A stretch of DNA of 64,000 bases from Xanthoparmelia taractica (Eukaryota > Ascomycota > Lecanoromycetes > Lecanorales > Parmeliaceae): assembly GCA_033085395.1 (NCBI GenBank), contig JANQBS010000211.1, positions 1-64,000 on the forward strand, written 5' to 3'. The notes under the pieces were generated by a model. That model did no database searches, was not told the origin of the DNA, and worked only from the letters and a program-made list of their open reading frames with translations. Position numbers and translations under genes: made by a program. Below, piece after piece: positions 12,050 to 22,196 of this stretch (position 1 is the stretch's first letter; each line of letters starts with the position of its first letter).

Positions 12050-12510
12050 GAGATGGTCAACCATTGAATTGCAATGTACAGATCGTGCTAGCGCAAATAA
12101 GAAGATGGGTGCAAGAGAGGGGCCCCTAGGCCAAGTATTGCTGGGGGAGAGCCATCCCACAGCTCATGCCGAATGTGAATGGTCGTCTGCTAAGCATTCA
12201 CAGATACACACCGGCTGAGATTCTAATAGAGTATAACCCGGAGTGCAGGGTGCTGCGTGGATCAGCTGATCAAGAAGCGGTTCTCGATTTTTGGATAAAC
12301 ACCTTGGTACCTATCATTGGGTTTTCGAGGAATCTGTACACCGACAATGGCTCACATTTCGTTGGTTCTGAAACAGTTTCACTTTTCGAGAGCCATGGAA
12401 CTCATGGAACCCAAGCCAAGCCCCAATCAGTCACCCTTCTTCGGTAGGGAAGGTTGAACGCTGGCATTGTCAAAAGCCGAATTGATCGACTATGCGAGTG
12501 TTTATGTACT
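12050..12510 (+). mobile_element. degenerate Ty3/gypsy-like integrase fragments, rearranged
   Basis: Two integrase-like pieces lie head to tail. The first, about 12076-12245 with a frameshift, reads through motifs expected after the catalytic Glu: QIVLAQIRRWVQERG, then IPQLMPNVNGRLLSIH and YTPAEILIEYNPE. The second, from about 12255, reads a segment expected earlier in an integrase: SADQEAVLDFW, then YTDNGSHFVG with the second catalytic Asp. It is followed, in other frames, by SVGKVERW (the catalytic Glu region) and GIVKSRIDRL. In a normal element the order is D...D...E and then the TPAE region, so this is a rearranged or doubled fragment. No LTRs, reverse transcriptase or Gag were recognised. 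Frame breaks show that it is inactive. Confidence 0.6.
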
Positions 12511-13830
12511 ACACACTGGCAACCTTGAAATTGGACTTTAATGAGGAAGAGGGAAATGAGTCCAGGGTTATAACATTCCTTAAGAGTTTGTGTTTCGCGG
12601 TTTTGGCGGCCCGATCTCGACAAGATCTCTTCTGACAACGACAAGCCAGCAGTGATCGGAAAGTTCTATCACAGCACAAAGGTCTGACCATGATGCGACA
12701 TACTTTTCAGTGTCCGTAAGACCGACAAGAGGATACCCGTCCACCGAGACCGAGCCAGTATAGCACTTTATCTCACGCGTAAGTTGATAAAGCTATCCTA
12801 TCTGATGTTTCTAATTTAGGAGACATGCGGGGAGCAGGGCCAAAAGGCGATAATCTTCTCCGACTGACAGAGTACGGCCTATTAGGTGGAGTTCTTGAAA
12901 ATCTTGCTCGGATTCTCAGTAATCAGTATAAGGGCCAAACACAAGCAGAAGCAACGGGAAGAGGCCGTTGCGGTCTTCTATAACAAGCAATACCTCGTCC
13001 AAATATATCATCACCAGCAAATCGGATCTCTTCGACGGCCATTAATCTCGAAAAGGACTGCTCGACCGTCATCGTCGCTGACGTTCCCTCCAACCCCCAG
13101 TCAACGCTGCAGGCGGCCAGTGTCGGGTAGTGCGAATTGTGCAAGAGAACAACTGCACAATCTGCATTCTCACGGTAGATCATACGTACGATCAAGTCTT
13201 GCAAGCAACGGCGGTGCGAGAAATGATCAGCATCATCGCAGCATATACGAGCAAGCACATCACAGCAGGGTTAAAGCATCCCCGGCCGATCGTGTACACG
13301 CGAGAAGTGCGATTGATGTGGGACGGCTGAACGCACTGCGAGCCTTCAAGGATGCATTTCACCAGCAAATGACGACGGAAATGACGAGCTTTGGGGAAAA
13401 TTAATATTTCAGGGTAACCAGACAAGGCCTGCGGACATGCATATCTCACATGTCATCTAGACAGACTAAAGTTGATGCGGAAGATATAGAACTAGCCAAT
13501 ATGTTGTGAGGCAAGGGGGGCGGAGGCTAGCTAGCTAGGGTGATAAATACTAGGATGGAACCCAATACAGAGCATACTGTCCGTCTTGCAACCGACATCA
13601 ATGTAGGCATAAATGGTATTCAAGCAGATACAAGGAGAATCAAACATGAACCAGGTCTTTCGCGAGCTGGGGTTGCAGGCGTATAAGTAAGGTTCACCGA
13701 AATGATCTTGCGTATCCTACTATGAGAAAATAGCCGGAATGGAGAATTTACAACCAACTCAAGCACCCACTACTTGAAACCGTAGCAGCGTGTAATTTCC
13801 AACGATGGGTAGTAGTGGCCATTCCACCTT
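12511..13830. other. gene-poor stretch, possible element debris
   Basis: A plus-strand frame at 12886-13404 is open but has no recognisable domain and opens directly downstream of the integrase fragments. It may be the eroded tail of the same element. No gene is supported. Confidence 0.35.
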
Positions 13831-13835
13831 GAGAT

Positions 13836-14660
13836 ATGCACGCGTGTTGCCTCGATATTCAACATTTGAACAGTCCCCAGCAAAAGAAGACACTAGAAAG
13901 GGATATGGTACAAGAAAACACACCCTCGAATTGGCAAGGCTTGAAGAGGGACTCGAATCCCCTTACCATTGACCTAGAGGAAGCGCAGGACTATATAAGA
14001 TACGGTGTGATCCACAGCTTCGCAGTGTTAGCAGTAAATCACCCAGAAGTCGCCAAGGGCCTCACCAATATGCTCCGCCTTGACCGAGGTGCTGATCTCT
14101 CCTAGGACAGTCGTGGCAGCCTTCTATCGCGGTCTCCCAAATTTCAAACTTTGCTTGACTACTTTACTTGACGATACCGATCTGCGTGCTTGTAAATGGC
14201 CATGGAACCTCAGCCGTCGAGCGGACACCGCCATGGCATTCGTTTCTGCTCTTCTCTTAGAGTCTGAGTGACGAGGGTGCGTTTTTTTGCATCCGCTCTT
14301 TTTGTGGAGTCCATGAAGCCAGTAATGATGATGATCTCAACGGCCCAAGTGGGCTTCTCAGAGCGCTTCTCGCACAGCCCGTCAATCTCCATACCTTCCA
14401 CATCGGCTTCACGAACGACACTGAATACCACGAACTCCAGCGATAGGATACACTTCGACTGTGTGCTTCTTTCAGCGAAACGGTCAAAGACCTACCAGAA
14501 AACTTAGTCCTCGTCTGCGTCATTGATAGCTTATCTCTATACGAGACTGCGGTGTGGGCAGAAGACCTCCGCCGGGTAATTGAGACACCTTATACTCTTA
14601 CCGTGACAAGAACGATTACGCAGTTTTGCCATGGCCGGCCGCCAGGCCATCAGATACATC
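13836..14660 (+). pseudogene. decayed protein-coding relic (fungal NTPase-like motifs, tentative)
   Basis: Pieces of protein-like sequence appear in different plus-strand frames: about 13930-14105, then 14080-14271, then about 14310-14640. The last piece reads GPSGLLRALLAQ, then an in-frame TAG at about 14446, then LPENLVLVCVIDSLSLYE. From memory, the pairing of a GP-G-LLRxLL-Q stretch with a hydrophobic CxIDxxSxYE stretch is seen in large fungal proteins of unknown function and recalls a degenerate P-loop ATPase. The stop and the frame changes argue that the gene is dead. The family assignment is weak. Confidence 0.3.
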
Positions 14661-15108
14661 CCGCGCGAAGATCATCTGACGCTTCCGGCGGACGTTGATG
14701 ATGGCGCCAACAGCCCCCTGACTGCTAGCCACTTGAACACGAAGGCAAGATAGTCGATGGGTTCGCGTGCTTGCGGTTAGAGTCCTGAGTCTCTGCAATC
14801 TACCCTCTCCGAAGCGGTGGTTGATGACGGAATTGTCGACGGCATCTTTGATGATGTATAGTATGTCAGAATACTATTGAACTATGGTGAACGCAAAAGC
14901 CGACGTGGTTGCCTATCTGGAGGTCGATTTTCGCGGCGCCCATGACGATGTGCGCATATGAATGTGGTGCTCGCATGTCGCCTGCTCGCATATTGTGCAA
15001 TGTGCGTGGAAGCGACAGTGGGAGTGGCGGAGCCTTGGACCTCATACAAAGCATCCTGGTCTGCCTCCTGATCCACTGATTCAAGAGTGCCTTTTGATAG
15101 CCCGGGTC

Positions 15109-16113
15109 ATGATGAAACTCTCCATAAAGCCTCTTTGTTTCCTCGCGTGCCTAGCGAGCCTAGCCACAGCCATCCCAAAACCTTTCACCTTGGAGGAGAC
15201 CACCTCCATTGGAAACAACTTCGGCAACAATCTTCCTAACTTAACTCTCCCCTCAGTCCTCCCCAATGGCTTCATAATAAGACCAGGTGGCCCGCTTGAC
15301 GAACCCGTACTCAATCGGCGACTCATTCTCTTCTTAACCCTCCGCGTCCTCGGCGACCTCGCTCTCGATGACTTCTACGGGGAACAGCAATCGCGGAGCT
15401 GGCGCTCGCCGCTGCACGTCTCGATCGACATCGTTGGACCCGCCATGGTGATTGAGTCTCCGCTGCCCAAACGGAAATACGCCGTGTGGGGAATTTATAG
15501 CGTCATTCGTTTGATGACAACCTCGAATGACTATCGCCCCAGGAATTACGAGCTGTACTGGCAGGGGACCTTGGTCGGGCATGTCGGCTTCAACAATGGG
15601 TTTCATGGCACTCTCGGTGTTGGAGGCGGCTCGGCCAACAAGACCGTCGCTGCCATCCAACAAAAGAACCTGTCCATCTCACCAGTCACCTTGCCGAAGA
15701 ATGTCTCGACTAGCAGTCCAGGAAACATGGATGTCACCCTGGTATATGAGCTCCATGGCCGCACGATCGGCGAAACCAGTTTCTTCATGACCCTCTACAC
15801 AGGCATCGTCAAAGCAGCGCCGTACTATGGATCAGAACAGGTAGAGGAATTCGTGGTAGATACTAGAACGTTTAGCACATATCTTAGCTTCAAAGGACGA
15901 GAGGACCTAGAGCCCGCCAAGCCCTACTTAGAATATGCACATGTGATTGAGCTGCTTGCGCAGCTGCCTCTGTGGGCGCTAGAGCATGGTGGGAGGTGGA
16001 GGGAGGCCAATATGGTGGCTTTGGTGAATAACAAGAGGGTGGGGGCGGGTGTTTTGGAATGGCAGGGGTATACAGAGGTGGGTGCTAAGGAAGGGGGAAA
16101 TGTGGAGGGTTGA
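15109..16113 (+). CDS. secreted protein of unknown function
   Basis: A single open frame of 334 aa starts at ATGATG (15109). The first residues form a clear signal peptide: MMKLSIKP, a hydrophobic core FLACLASLA, and a likely cut after TA before IPKP. The frame is open further upstream to 14962, but those residues do not precede a secretory signal, so the internal start is chosen. No membrane segment follows. At least four N-glycosylation sequons are visible (NLT, NKT, NLS, NVS at about residues 43-210). The rest is a mixed beta-rich-looking protein with few cysteines, so it is not a typical small Cys-rich effector. I recognise no family. It may be a cell-wall or extracellular protein and is likely fungus-restricted. 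Confidence 0.7.
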   Translation: MMKLSIKPLCFLACLASLATAIPKPFTLEETTSIGNNFGNNLPNLTLPSVLPNGFIIRPGGPLDEPVLNRRLILFLTLRVLGDLALDDFYGEQQSRSWRSPLHVSIDIVGPAMVIESPLPKRKYAVWGIYSVIRLMTTSNDYRPRNYELYWQGTLVGHVGFNNGFHGTLGVGGGSANKTVAAIQQKNLSISPVTLPKNVSTSSPGNMDVTLVYELHGRTIGETSFFMTLYTGIVKAAPYYGSEQVEEFVVDTRTFSTYLSFKGREDLEPAKPYLEYAHVIELLAQLPLWALEHGGRWREANMVALVNNKRVGAGVLEWQGYTEVGAKEGGNVEG

Positions 16114-18325
16114 TGATTAGGCGGGAAGGGTGCGTGTTACGCATGGAATTGAGAATCGTTCTGTAAAAGATTTGCTATGGATGGTTTACGCCAAGCAGTC
16201 TCGTGGATGAAAGTGTGTTCCGGAGAGCCGGAGGAGATTCATCGCGTGCGTGATGGAGCGATAGCTTCCCCAAATGGGGTCGTGCTGAACTGTGTGACGG
16301 CAGTTTTCAGGGACCTTGTACCATGGTACCAGATGAATCTGATACCACCAGCCCGTATGACTTTGGCAATACATCGCACCTTTCTCCTGCAAAACGCTTT
16401 TTCCTTCCAATTTGTTTTATCTGTTGTTATTAGTAAAGGTTCAGTTGGAGAGATAAACATAGCATGTTTTATATCCCCTTCTTCCCCTCCCTCTTCCTCT
16501 TCTTTTCTTCTTCGTCCACCTCTTACTAATTTTATGTTTTCTTTTCTATCCATTCAGGAAGGCACTCGCTAAGCAACAAGCACAGACCCCAACTTTCCAC
16601 GTGGAAAACCCCTGACCGCCCGGAAACTGACCGCCAGTGTTCCTGAATTCCAATCCCTTTCGTCCTTTCAGACGCAAACCTTGAAGACCTAGCCTCGCGT
16701 GGATAGGGGCTTAACATGATATCTTAATCCAGGAACTCCTCACTTCACAGCACCGGATCAATAACTCTCCAGTTATATACTTTACTCCTACTATCATTGT
16801 ACTTCGTAACTGATGTCCCAATCTGTGCCAACTCGGCCCCCACAATCTAGGCACTTGAACCTAAACCTTCAAAAGCCTCATCTAACCCGATTTGTATGCC
16901 CGTGCTTTCCTTTCCACCAACAAGGGCACGCACCTGGTTTGTCGCCCCGTACCACAGGGGACCAGGGGGAGGAGAATAAACCCTTCGGAAACCTTATCAA
17001 CCAATCATTCATGATAATCCGTGATACTGATCTTGAAAAGGTACAAGGCCATTCAAGAAACTAAAGTGCAAGCCGTGTGCTTGGGCGTCTACCGATTAGG
17101 TAACAAGGTACTTAAGGTACATCTGGACTATGGTGTTGCGGGCGATTTCTTAGCACTTGGCGGAGGTTGCCACGAATCGGTGCTAACTTCTACTCTCGAT
17201 AAAAAAAGTAAGGCAAAGTAGTACAAGTGATGATTGAACATATATACATCCTTGCCAAGAAGGGTACCTTGGAATTTCCCCCCGAACGAGACGAGCAGGC
17301 AAGGCAGATTGTGGCAATATATTCACGCTGATCGAACCCAGCCATTCGACGGGAGAGAATCCAAATCGAACGCCTCTCTCGCTCCGAGACCAAAAATACT
17401 TTCCGTCCAAAAACCAACCGATCGGAGCATTCTCGTGGGGCAGCCACAACGCACGCAGGAACGATGCACACAGACCATCACCACGGCACCCTAACGAAGT
17501 AAAACCCTGGAACCTGGAAAATCGGGCCCCAGCACGTGGCACCTCCCCAGACCCAAATCAAAGATAAAAAAACGTTACCGACATGCGCGCCAATTAATAC
17601 CCCTGCTACCCTAGCTCTGGCACATGTTGGCGTTCAGCTAAGCTTTCCTGGCGTTGGAATGACTTCGTAGGGGGGACGCCCCCAACACCCGTGCGCGGGG
17701 TGCCACCAAGAAAAAATTCAGGGTTTGAGATGCAATGATAAGTTGGTTTTGGCCCGAGACCGAGAGGGAAGGACGGGGTTTGGGTTTGAACGGGGTATTT
17801 TCTACTTTAGCGTTATCTGGGGAAAGGAAAGTGTAGAAGTAAAGTACCTCCGGTGGGAAGGAAATGTTTTGATTCGATGTACAAAGCACCGAAAACATAC
17901 TTTTAAGATGGAGGACGAAAGAGCCAATTTATGCCTCGGGCTTGATTCGAGCCAGAAGGGTTTGGGCTTGCTGAAAGAAAGAAAAGCTTCCGTATTAAGG
18001 TACTACTACTACTATTACTTTTTTATGATTGTCACTGCGACTGGGGAAAACGCTCAGGCCTCGAGGGTAAGAAATTAAATGCCGTCTTCTCCTTCTTCTT
18101 CATCATCATGAGACTATGAATCGTTGTAGTAAACGTTTTATACTTGATATAGCGGGCTGTTCTTCCCCTTTCTCTCGGACTGAACCAATTGGTTCTCTGT
18201 ATTCCTCGTCCTCATGCACCTACCCTCCCCTCCATTTCCATCATACACACTGTGTTGAGCCACCCTCATCCTCACACATCTTCCTCCTTGTTATAAACCC
18301 CCATCCATAACAAATAAAACGCACC
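16114..18325. other. intergenic, no supported gene
   Basis: Only short frames without motifs are present. Notable composition features are a pyrimidine-rich run at about 16470-16555 and a short TAC/TAT microsatellite at about 18000-18020. The final part is the leader of the rhodopsin-like gene. Confidence 0.45.
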
Positions 18326-19665
18326 ATGTCCCCCTCCGCACTCGTCGGACAACCGCCCAACAACCAAGATGACTGGTTCGTCGTCCGCGGCTTCGCCCGC
18401 TGGGCCGGCATCCCGGACGAAGCGTTCGATCCCAGCCTCGGCTTCCCACCGCAGTTGCAACGGCCCCCCAACGCTCCTTATGAGTCCCGAGGCCCCGTCA
18501 TCATTGCTGGAACCAGCGTGGCAATGGCGTTGGTGATATTGATCACGGGTGCGCGGCTGGGGTTGAGGTATTTCCGCAAGGATCTCAAGGTCGGGTACGA
18601 TGACTGGGCTATTGTTCCGGCGGCCTTAACCACGGTGACGTTCATGGCCATGACGATCGGGATGGCGGTGTATGGGGGTGCGGGGAAGCATCTTTACGAC
18701 ATGACGTACCAAGAGGTGGATTGGTTCTACAAGGTTTGTAGCCTTTTCTTCTTTGTGAGGAAAGAGCTCTGCACATTTGCTCTGATGAACGAGCAATGAG
18801 GCTGATCGTGTCGCGCTCTCATTAGCTTGGACTTAGTAGCATAATCGTCTTCTGGATGGCGGTCGGCCTGATCAAGATATCGATTGTGTGTTTCAATCGC
18901 CGCCTGACGGGCCTGACGTCCCGCAGGTGGATGATTGCGCACTATGTCTTTCTCGCTCTCGTCGTTGCGTTTATGATCACGGCTCTGTTCTCGGAAGTCT
19001 TCCAATGCACGGGGCCCGTCGATCTCAAGTTCAGCCCCTTGGCCTTGGGCCGTTACCCTACGAATAACAAGTGCCTCGACGGAAACAAGCTGGGATACGG
19101 CCTAGCAATCATCCACAGCACCTTTGACTTTGCCCTCTTGATGGTGCCGTTGGTCATCTTGTATCAGATGAGGATGTCCACGGGGAAGAAGATCCGATTG
19201 GGCTTTTTGTTCTCCGTTGGAGCCGTTTCGTGCATTGGCAGCGTCATGAGACAGATAGTCCAGGCTCGCATTTTCAATGACATGGATTTCGCGTGGTCGT
19301 ATCAGCAAGAACTCTCGTGGATTATTGTCGACATCTTCTTCGGCATTGTAGCCGCTTCTTTGCCCGTCTTGAATGCGGCGCTCCCAAAGAGCTGGAGATC
19401 CTCGACCAATCACACACCGCAGCTGAGTCCTATCTCTGTCTTCAAGAATGATCCGCCGAACTCCGTCAGATTGGAGAGCAAAGACACGCTTCAGAGACCG
19501 GATGGTACGACTGATGAGAAGGTTGGGGAGGTTGACAAGGACTCCTTTCACAGAAAAACGGAGAAGCGTTGGAATGATGCTTTCGTGGATGTGCGAAGAC
19601 CTCAGCCGATGCGAGGCTCTGGCGTCAGAGGTGGTCCGGAGCTATCGGATGATCATTTGGTCTGA
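18326..19665 (+). CDS. PTH11-like / fungal rhodopsin-type integral membrane protein
   Basis: Exons 18326-18733 and 18826-19665, separated by a 92-nt phase-0 intron (GTTTGT...ATTAG), give 415 aa. About seven hydrophobic segments follow an N-terminal extracellular-like stretch. Segment 1 is at about residues 57-80 and leads into GLRYFRKDLKVGYDDW. That GxDDW after the first helix and loop is the hallmark of the fungal rhodopsin-like (Pfam Fung_rhodopsin, PTH11-related) family. A polar 90-residue tail rich in Ser, Asp and Arg ends the protein. Members are plasma-membrane proteins, and some act as receptors in host or nutrient sensing. The N-terminus has no CFEM cysteine domain, so it is not a full CFEM-PTH11 receptor. 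Ligand and partners cannot be told from sequence. Confidence 0.85.
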
Positions 19666-20479
19666 TTGATAAGCTTTCTGGTCCGGACTACGACTACGGT
19701 GGATATAGTTCCGTGATCCTTGGGCACACTTGTACATAGTCTTACCTTCTCTGTACAAATAACGGACTTTTCTTTCATGACACACGAACTGGTTGAGCCG
19801 ATGCTTTTTAAGAAAGATATGGAGTCGGGCTCATGAAACGACTGAGACCAGCTATTGGGTGTCCTCAGATATTGAAAGGCAAAGCAAGGCGTTAGTAGTA
19901 TCACCAGAAGCTCAGCAACATTGCACAGGGAACGCGATGACTTCGTTGTGTAATCGAAAGTGTCTTCACGAAGGGGTAAGGGAATGCTGCTCCAAGGTAT
20001 CCCGTAAGGTAAGTCAAAGTGCCTAAAACTCTCATTGATGCAATCGCTTCATGAGTCGTGAACACACCGAACTATTCTTTAAGGAACATCGTACGCCCTT
20101 GACGTCCTGGAACGACTTCAACTCGGCCAGCCGTTTAACGACCTTGTTTCGTTCTCACTCCATCTATCCCATCAGTCTTCTGGCGCAAGGTCTCTAGCTT
20201 CCGGAGTGTCATACATCAGGCCTCTTCCGGAATTTGAAATGAGGCTAGCCCACATCTAGACTTCGCTGTTTGTTAATCAGAGATAGCTTTATGCTGGCGT
20301 TTACCTCGACCTTGAGGCCATTAGCGAAAAGCCGGGCCTCTGTGGGATCTTTGGGTACGAGAGTAATAGTGATAAAGTGAACGAATGCCCACACCAGCAG
20401 TAAGTTCCGAATATGGATAGAAGATGAGCAATAGCCAAATGGAGATAAAGCCAACGGGCTGCGTGAGATCGGTGTACTG
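19666..20479. other. intergenic between convergent genes
   Basis: No supported gene. A minus-strand frame at about 20301-20454 contains a hydrophobic stretch and could be a 3' exon of the neighbouring decarboxylase-like gene if an optional GTGAGC donor near 20505 were used. The simpler reading ends that gene at 20480. Confidence 0.4.
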
Positions 20480-21416
20480 TCATTTGTCTAATATTTCGGG
20501 CTCACCAAGGTCCAATGTAGCATCCTCACATATCATCCCCAACTGCCACCGTCTCATACCAGGCCACCAATTCTCATAGCCCTTGCCCTTATTTTCCAAC
20601 AATGCGGCCCCTTCTTCCTGGCTTAGCTCAGCTTCCCCATGTTGCCGGTCCCCATCTGGCTGCTTCATATCTATCCACATCATCTTCGCGCGCTTGCTCT
20701 TCAATATTGGATTGGATCTCTTCCAATCATTGGTACCAACGACAACATCTGCGGGGTCACCCTCGGGTAAAGGTGGCTGCAAGATACATGTTGAAATACC
20801 GAGATAGGAGAGCCAGGAGCTGGACATTGGAAAGGCGGGGAGGTAACTTATGGGGTAGATTGTGGCGGAGAAGAATGGCCGGGTTGCGCTAGGCTCCGCT
20901 CCATAAACCTCGACTTTGACTGGCGAGGCCTTGGATGCATCCGTAGGGGTGAAGCTGAAGCGGGCGAGATGTCTAGAAGGCAGCGTTCAGACCAGCGTGC
21001 CCTTGTCACAGTACAATATGTGTATCTATAGCATACTTTGGTATATTCCAGTTCTTCCTCCCATTCATCAAGGTTGCCTCCTGACTGACCCAAATCCCCG
21101 TTATCCTCGAATCCTTCCTTTCCTTGCCATCAAGTCCAACGCGTGAAAAGAAGCCTGGTAGTATTGCGAGCTCATCATACGTGCCAACGGGGCTCTCGCT
21201 GTATCTGATAATCTGCGCGAAGCCTAGGCCGCCGACATATTTCCCCGTCTCTTTCTCTGAGCTGAAAGATGCTGCATGCAGCTCAAGAGGGTCATAGACA
21301 ATGTCCAGAGGTAGGGTTGTCGAGGCGGAGTGGTAGAAGGACAGTACGTAGACTGTTGCTTTGCAGGTCCATGGGGGGGGAGCCAGGGGCAGTGATCTCT
21401 TGGTTGGTCCGGACAT
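20480..21416 (-). CDS. acetoacetate decarboxylase-like protein
   Basis: Two exons read on the minus strand (21416 to 21037, then 20972 to 20480), split by a 64-nt intron, give 290 aa. The start is the ATG in a GTCAATGTCC context; an upstream GTG is in frame but is not a start. The N-terminal pattern is PPPWTCKATVY, then YDPLELHAA, then FVGGLGFAQIIRYS-like residues, then SPVGTYDELAILPG. With the splice-restored GRKNWNIPKHLARF, this is the layout of fungal acetoacetate-decarboxylase-superfamily proteins. These are cytosolic beta-barrel proteins of mostly unknown substrate. The catalytic lysine equivalent may be the K of NWNIPK, which sits exactly at the exon junction. Its job is not inferable from neighbours. 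The C-terminus (GEPEILDK) is uncertain because a further exon is possible. Confidence 0.75.
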
Positions 21417-22196
21417 TGACACGGCGCGCGAAGTCCAATTTGGCTGTAGGTATAAAGTAGGATGATGAAACAGATGTTGTAATGATGTAGGTAGAACGTA
21501 GTATGAGTGAAACCTGTTTATGTACTCTGATTATGAAGCTGCCAGGGATGTGACTTTGCTGCCAGTCATCCCTCGTGAGCTGACTCACCGACTGGCAAGA
21601 CCAATTCAGATGGCTGCACAGTAAAAAAAGCTCTACTGAAAGATAGGGTACAGTTAGTTTAAATGGGTGAGTGGTACAAGTACGTAGGACTGGTGGGACT
21701 GATATCTGCTTAGTCACTCTTGTAGGGCTGAAATTAGCAATATAACCATCCCAATATAGTACTCATAGAGTATATGCATGCTAGAGTGGGCTGGAGCCTG
21801 TAGGTCTGGGGCTGGAAATGCAGCTTCAATCGGCTTCCTTCAATCATCTCTCATTACCTGATTTACAGTAGGCAAGCTATACAACATAGGCAAAAAAAAA
21901 ACCGGACCTTGGCTTCCGACTTCAACCTCCCTGCTGATTATCTCCAATTCTCTTCCACAGAAGTCGAGGCGCGACATTATCTAGAGAAAAGTTTCTGGGA
22001 ACAGGTGTCAGTGTTCGGGGTGTGTGGCGGCGTTGATGGCGAGTCGCCATGACTTTACATACCGCAAACCCATATTTTTGCCAGTGACTACTCCCGCGCT
22101 TAAGAACAACGAATCCTCAAATCCAAGCGACGTAAAAATGCTTAACCCATAGGAATCCAATCCATTCACCTTTGCTGCAGATAAATCGAAACCCTG
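21417..22196. other. intergenic, no supported gene
   Basis: This is the promoter side of the decarboxylase-like gene and the 3' side of the NLR-like pseudogene. I see no coding motif. Confidence 0.45.

Noticed and set aside
13935..13975. tRNA-like T-loop on the minus strand
   Set aside because: The stem has an A-C pair at the conserved closing position, and no cloverleaf can be folded around it.
14962..15108. Upstream extension of the secreted protein
   Set aside because: It would bury the signal peptide 49 residues inside the protein. ATG 15109 gives a classical secretory N-terminus.
20245..20505. Third exon of the acetoacetate-decarboxylase-like gene
   Set aside because: A GTGAGC donor exists, but the only acceptor read leads to a hydrophobic tail that does not resemble the family. 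The stop at 20480 gives a normal length.
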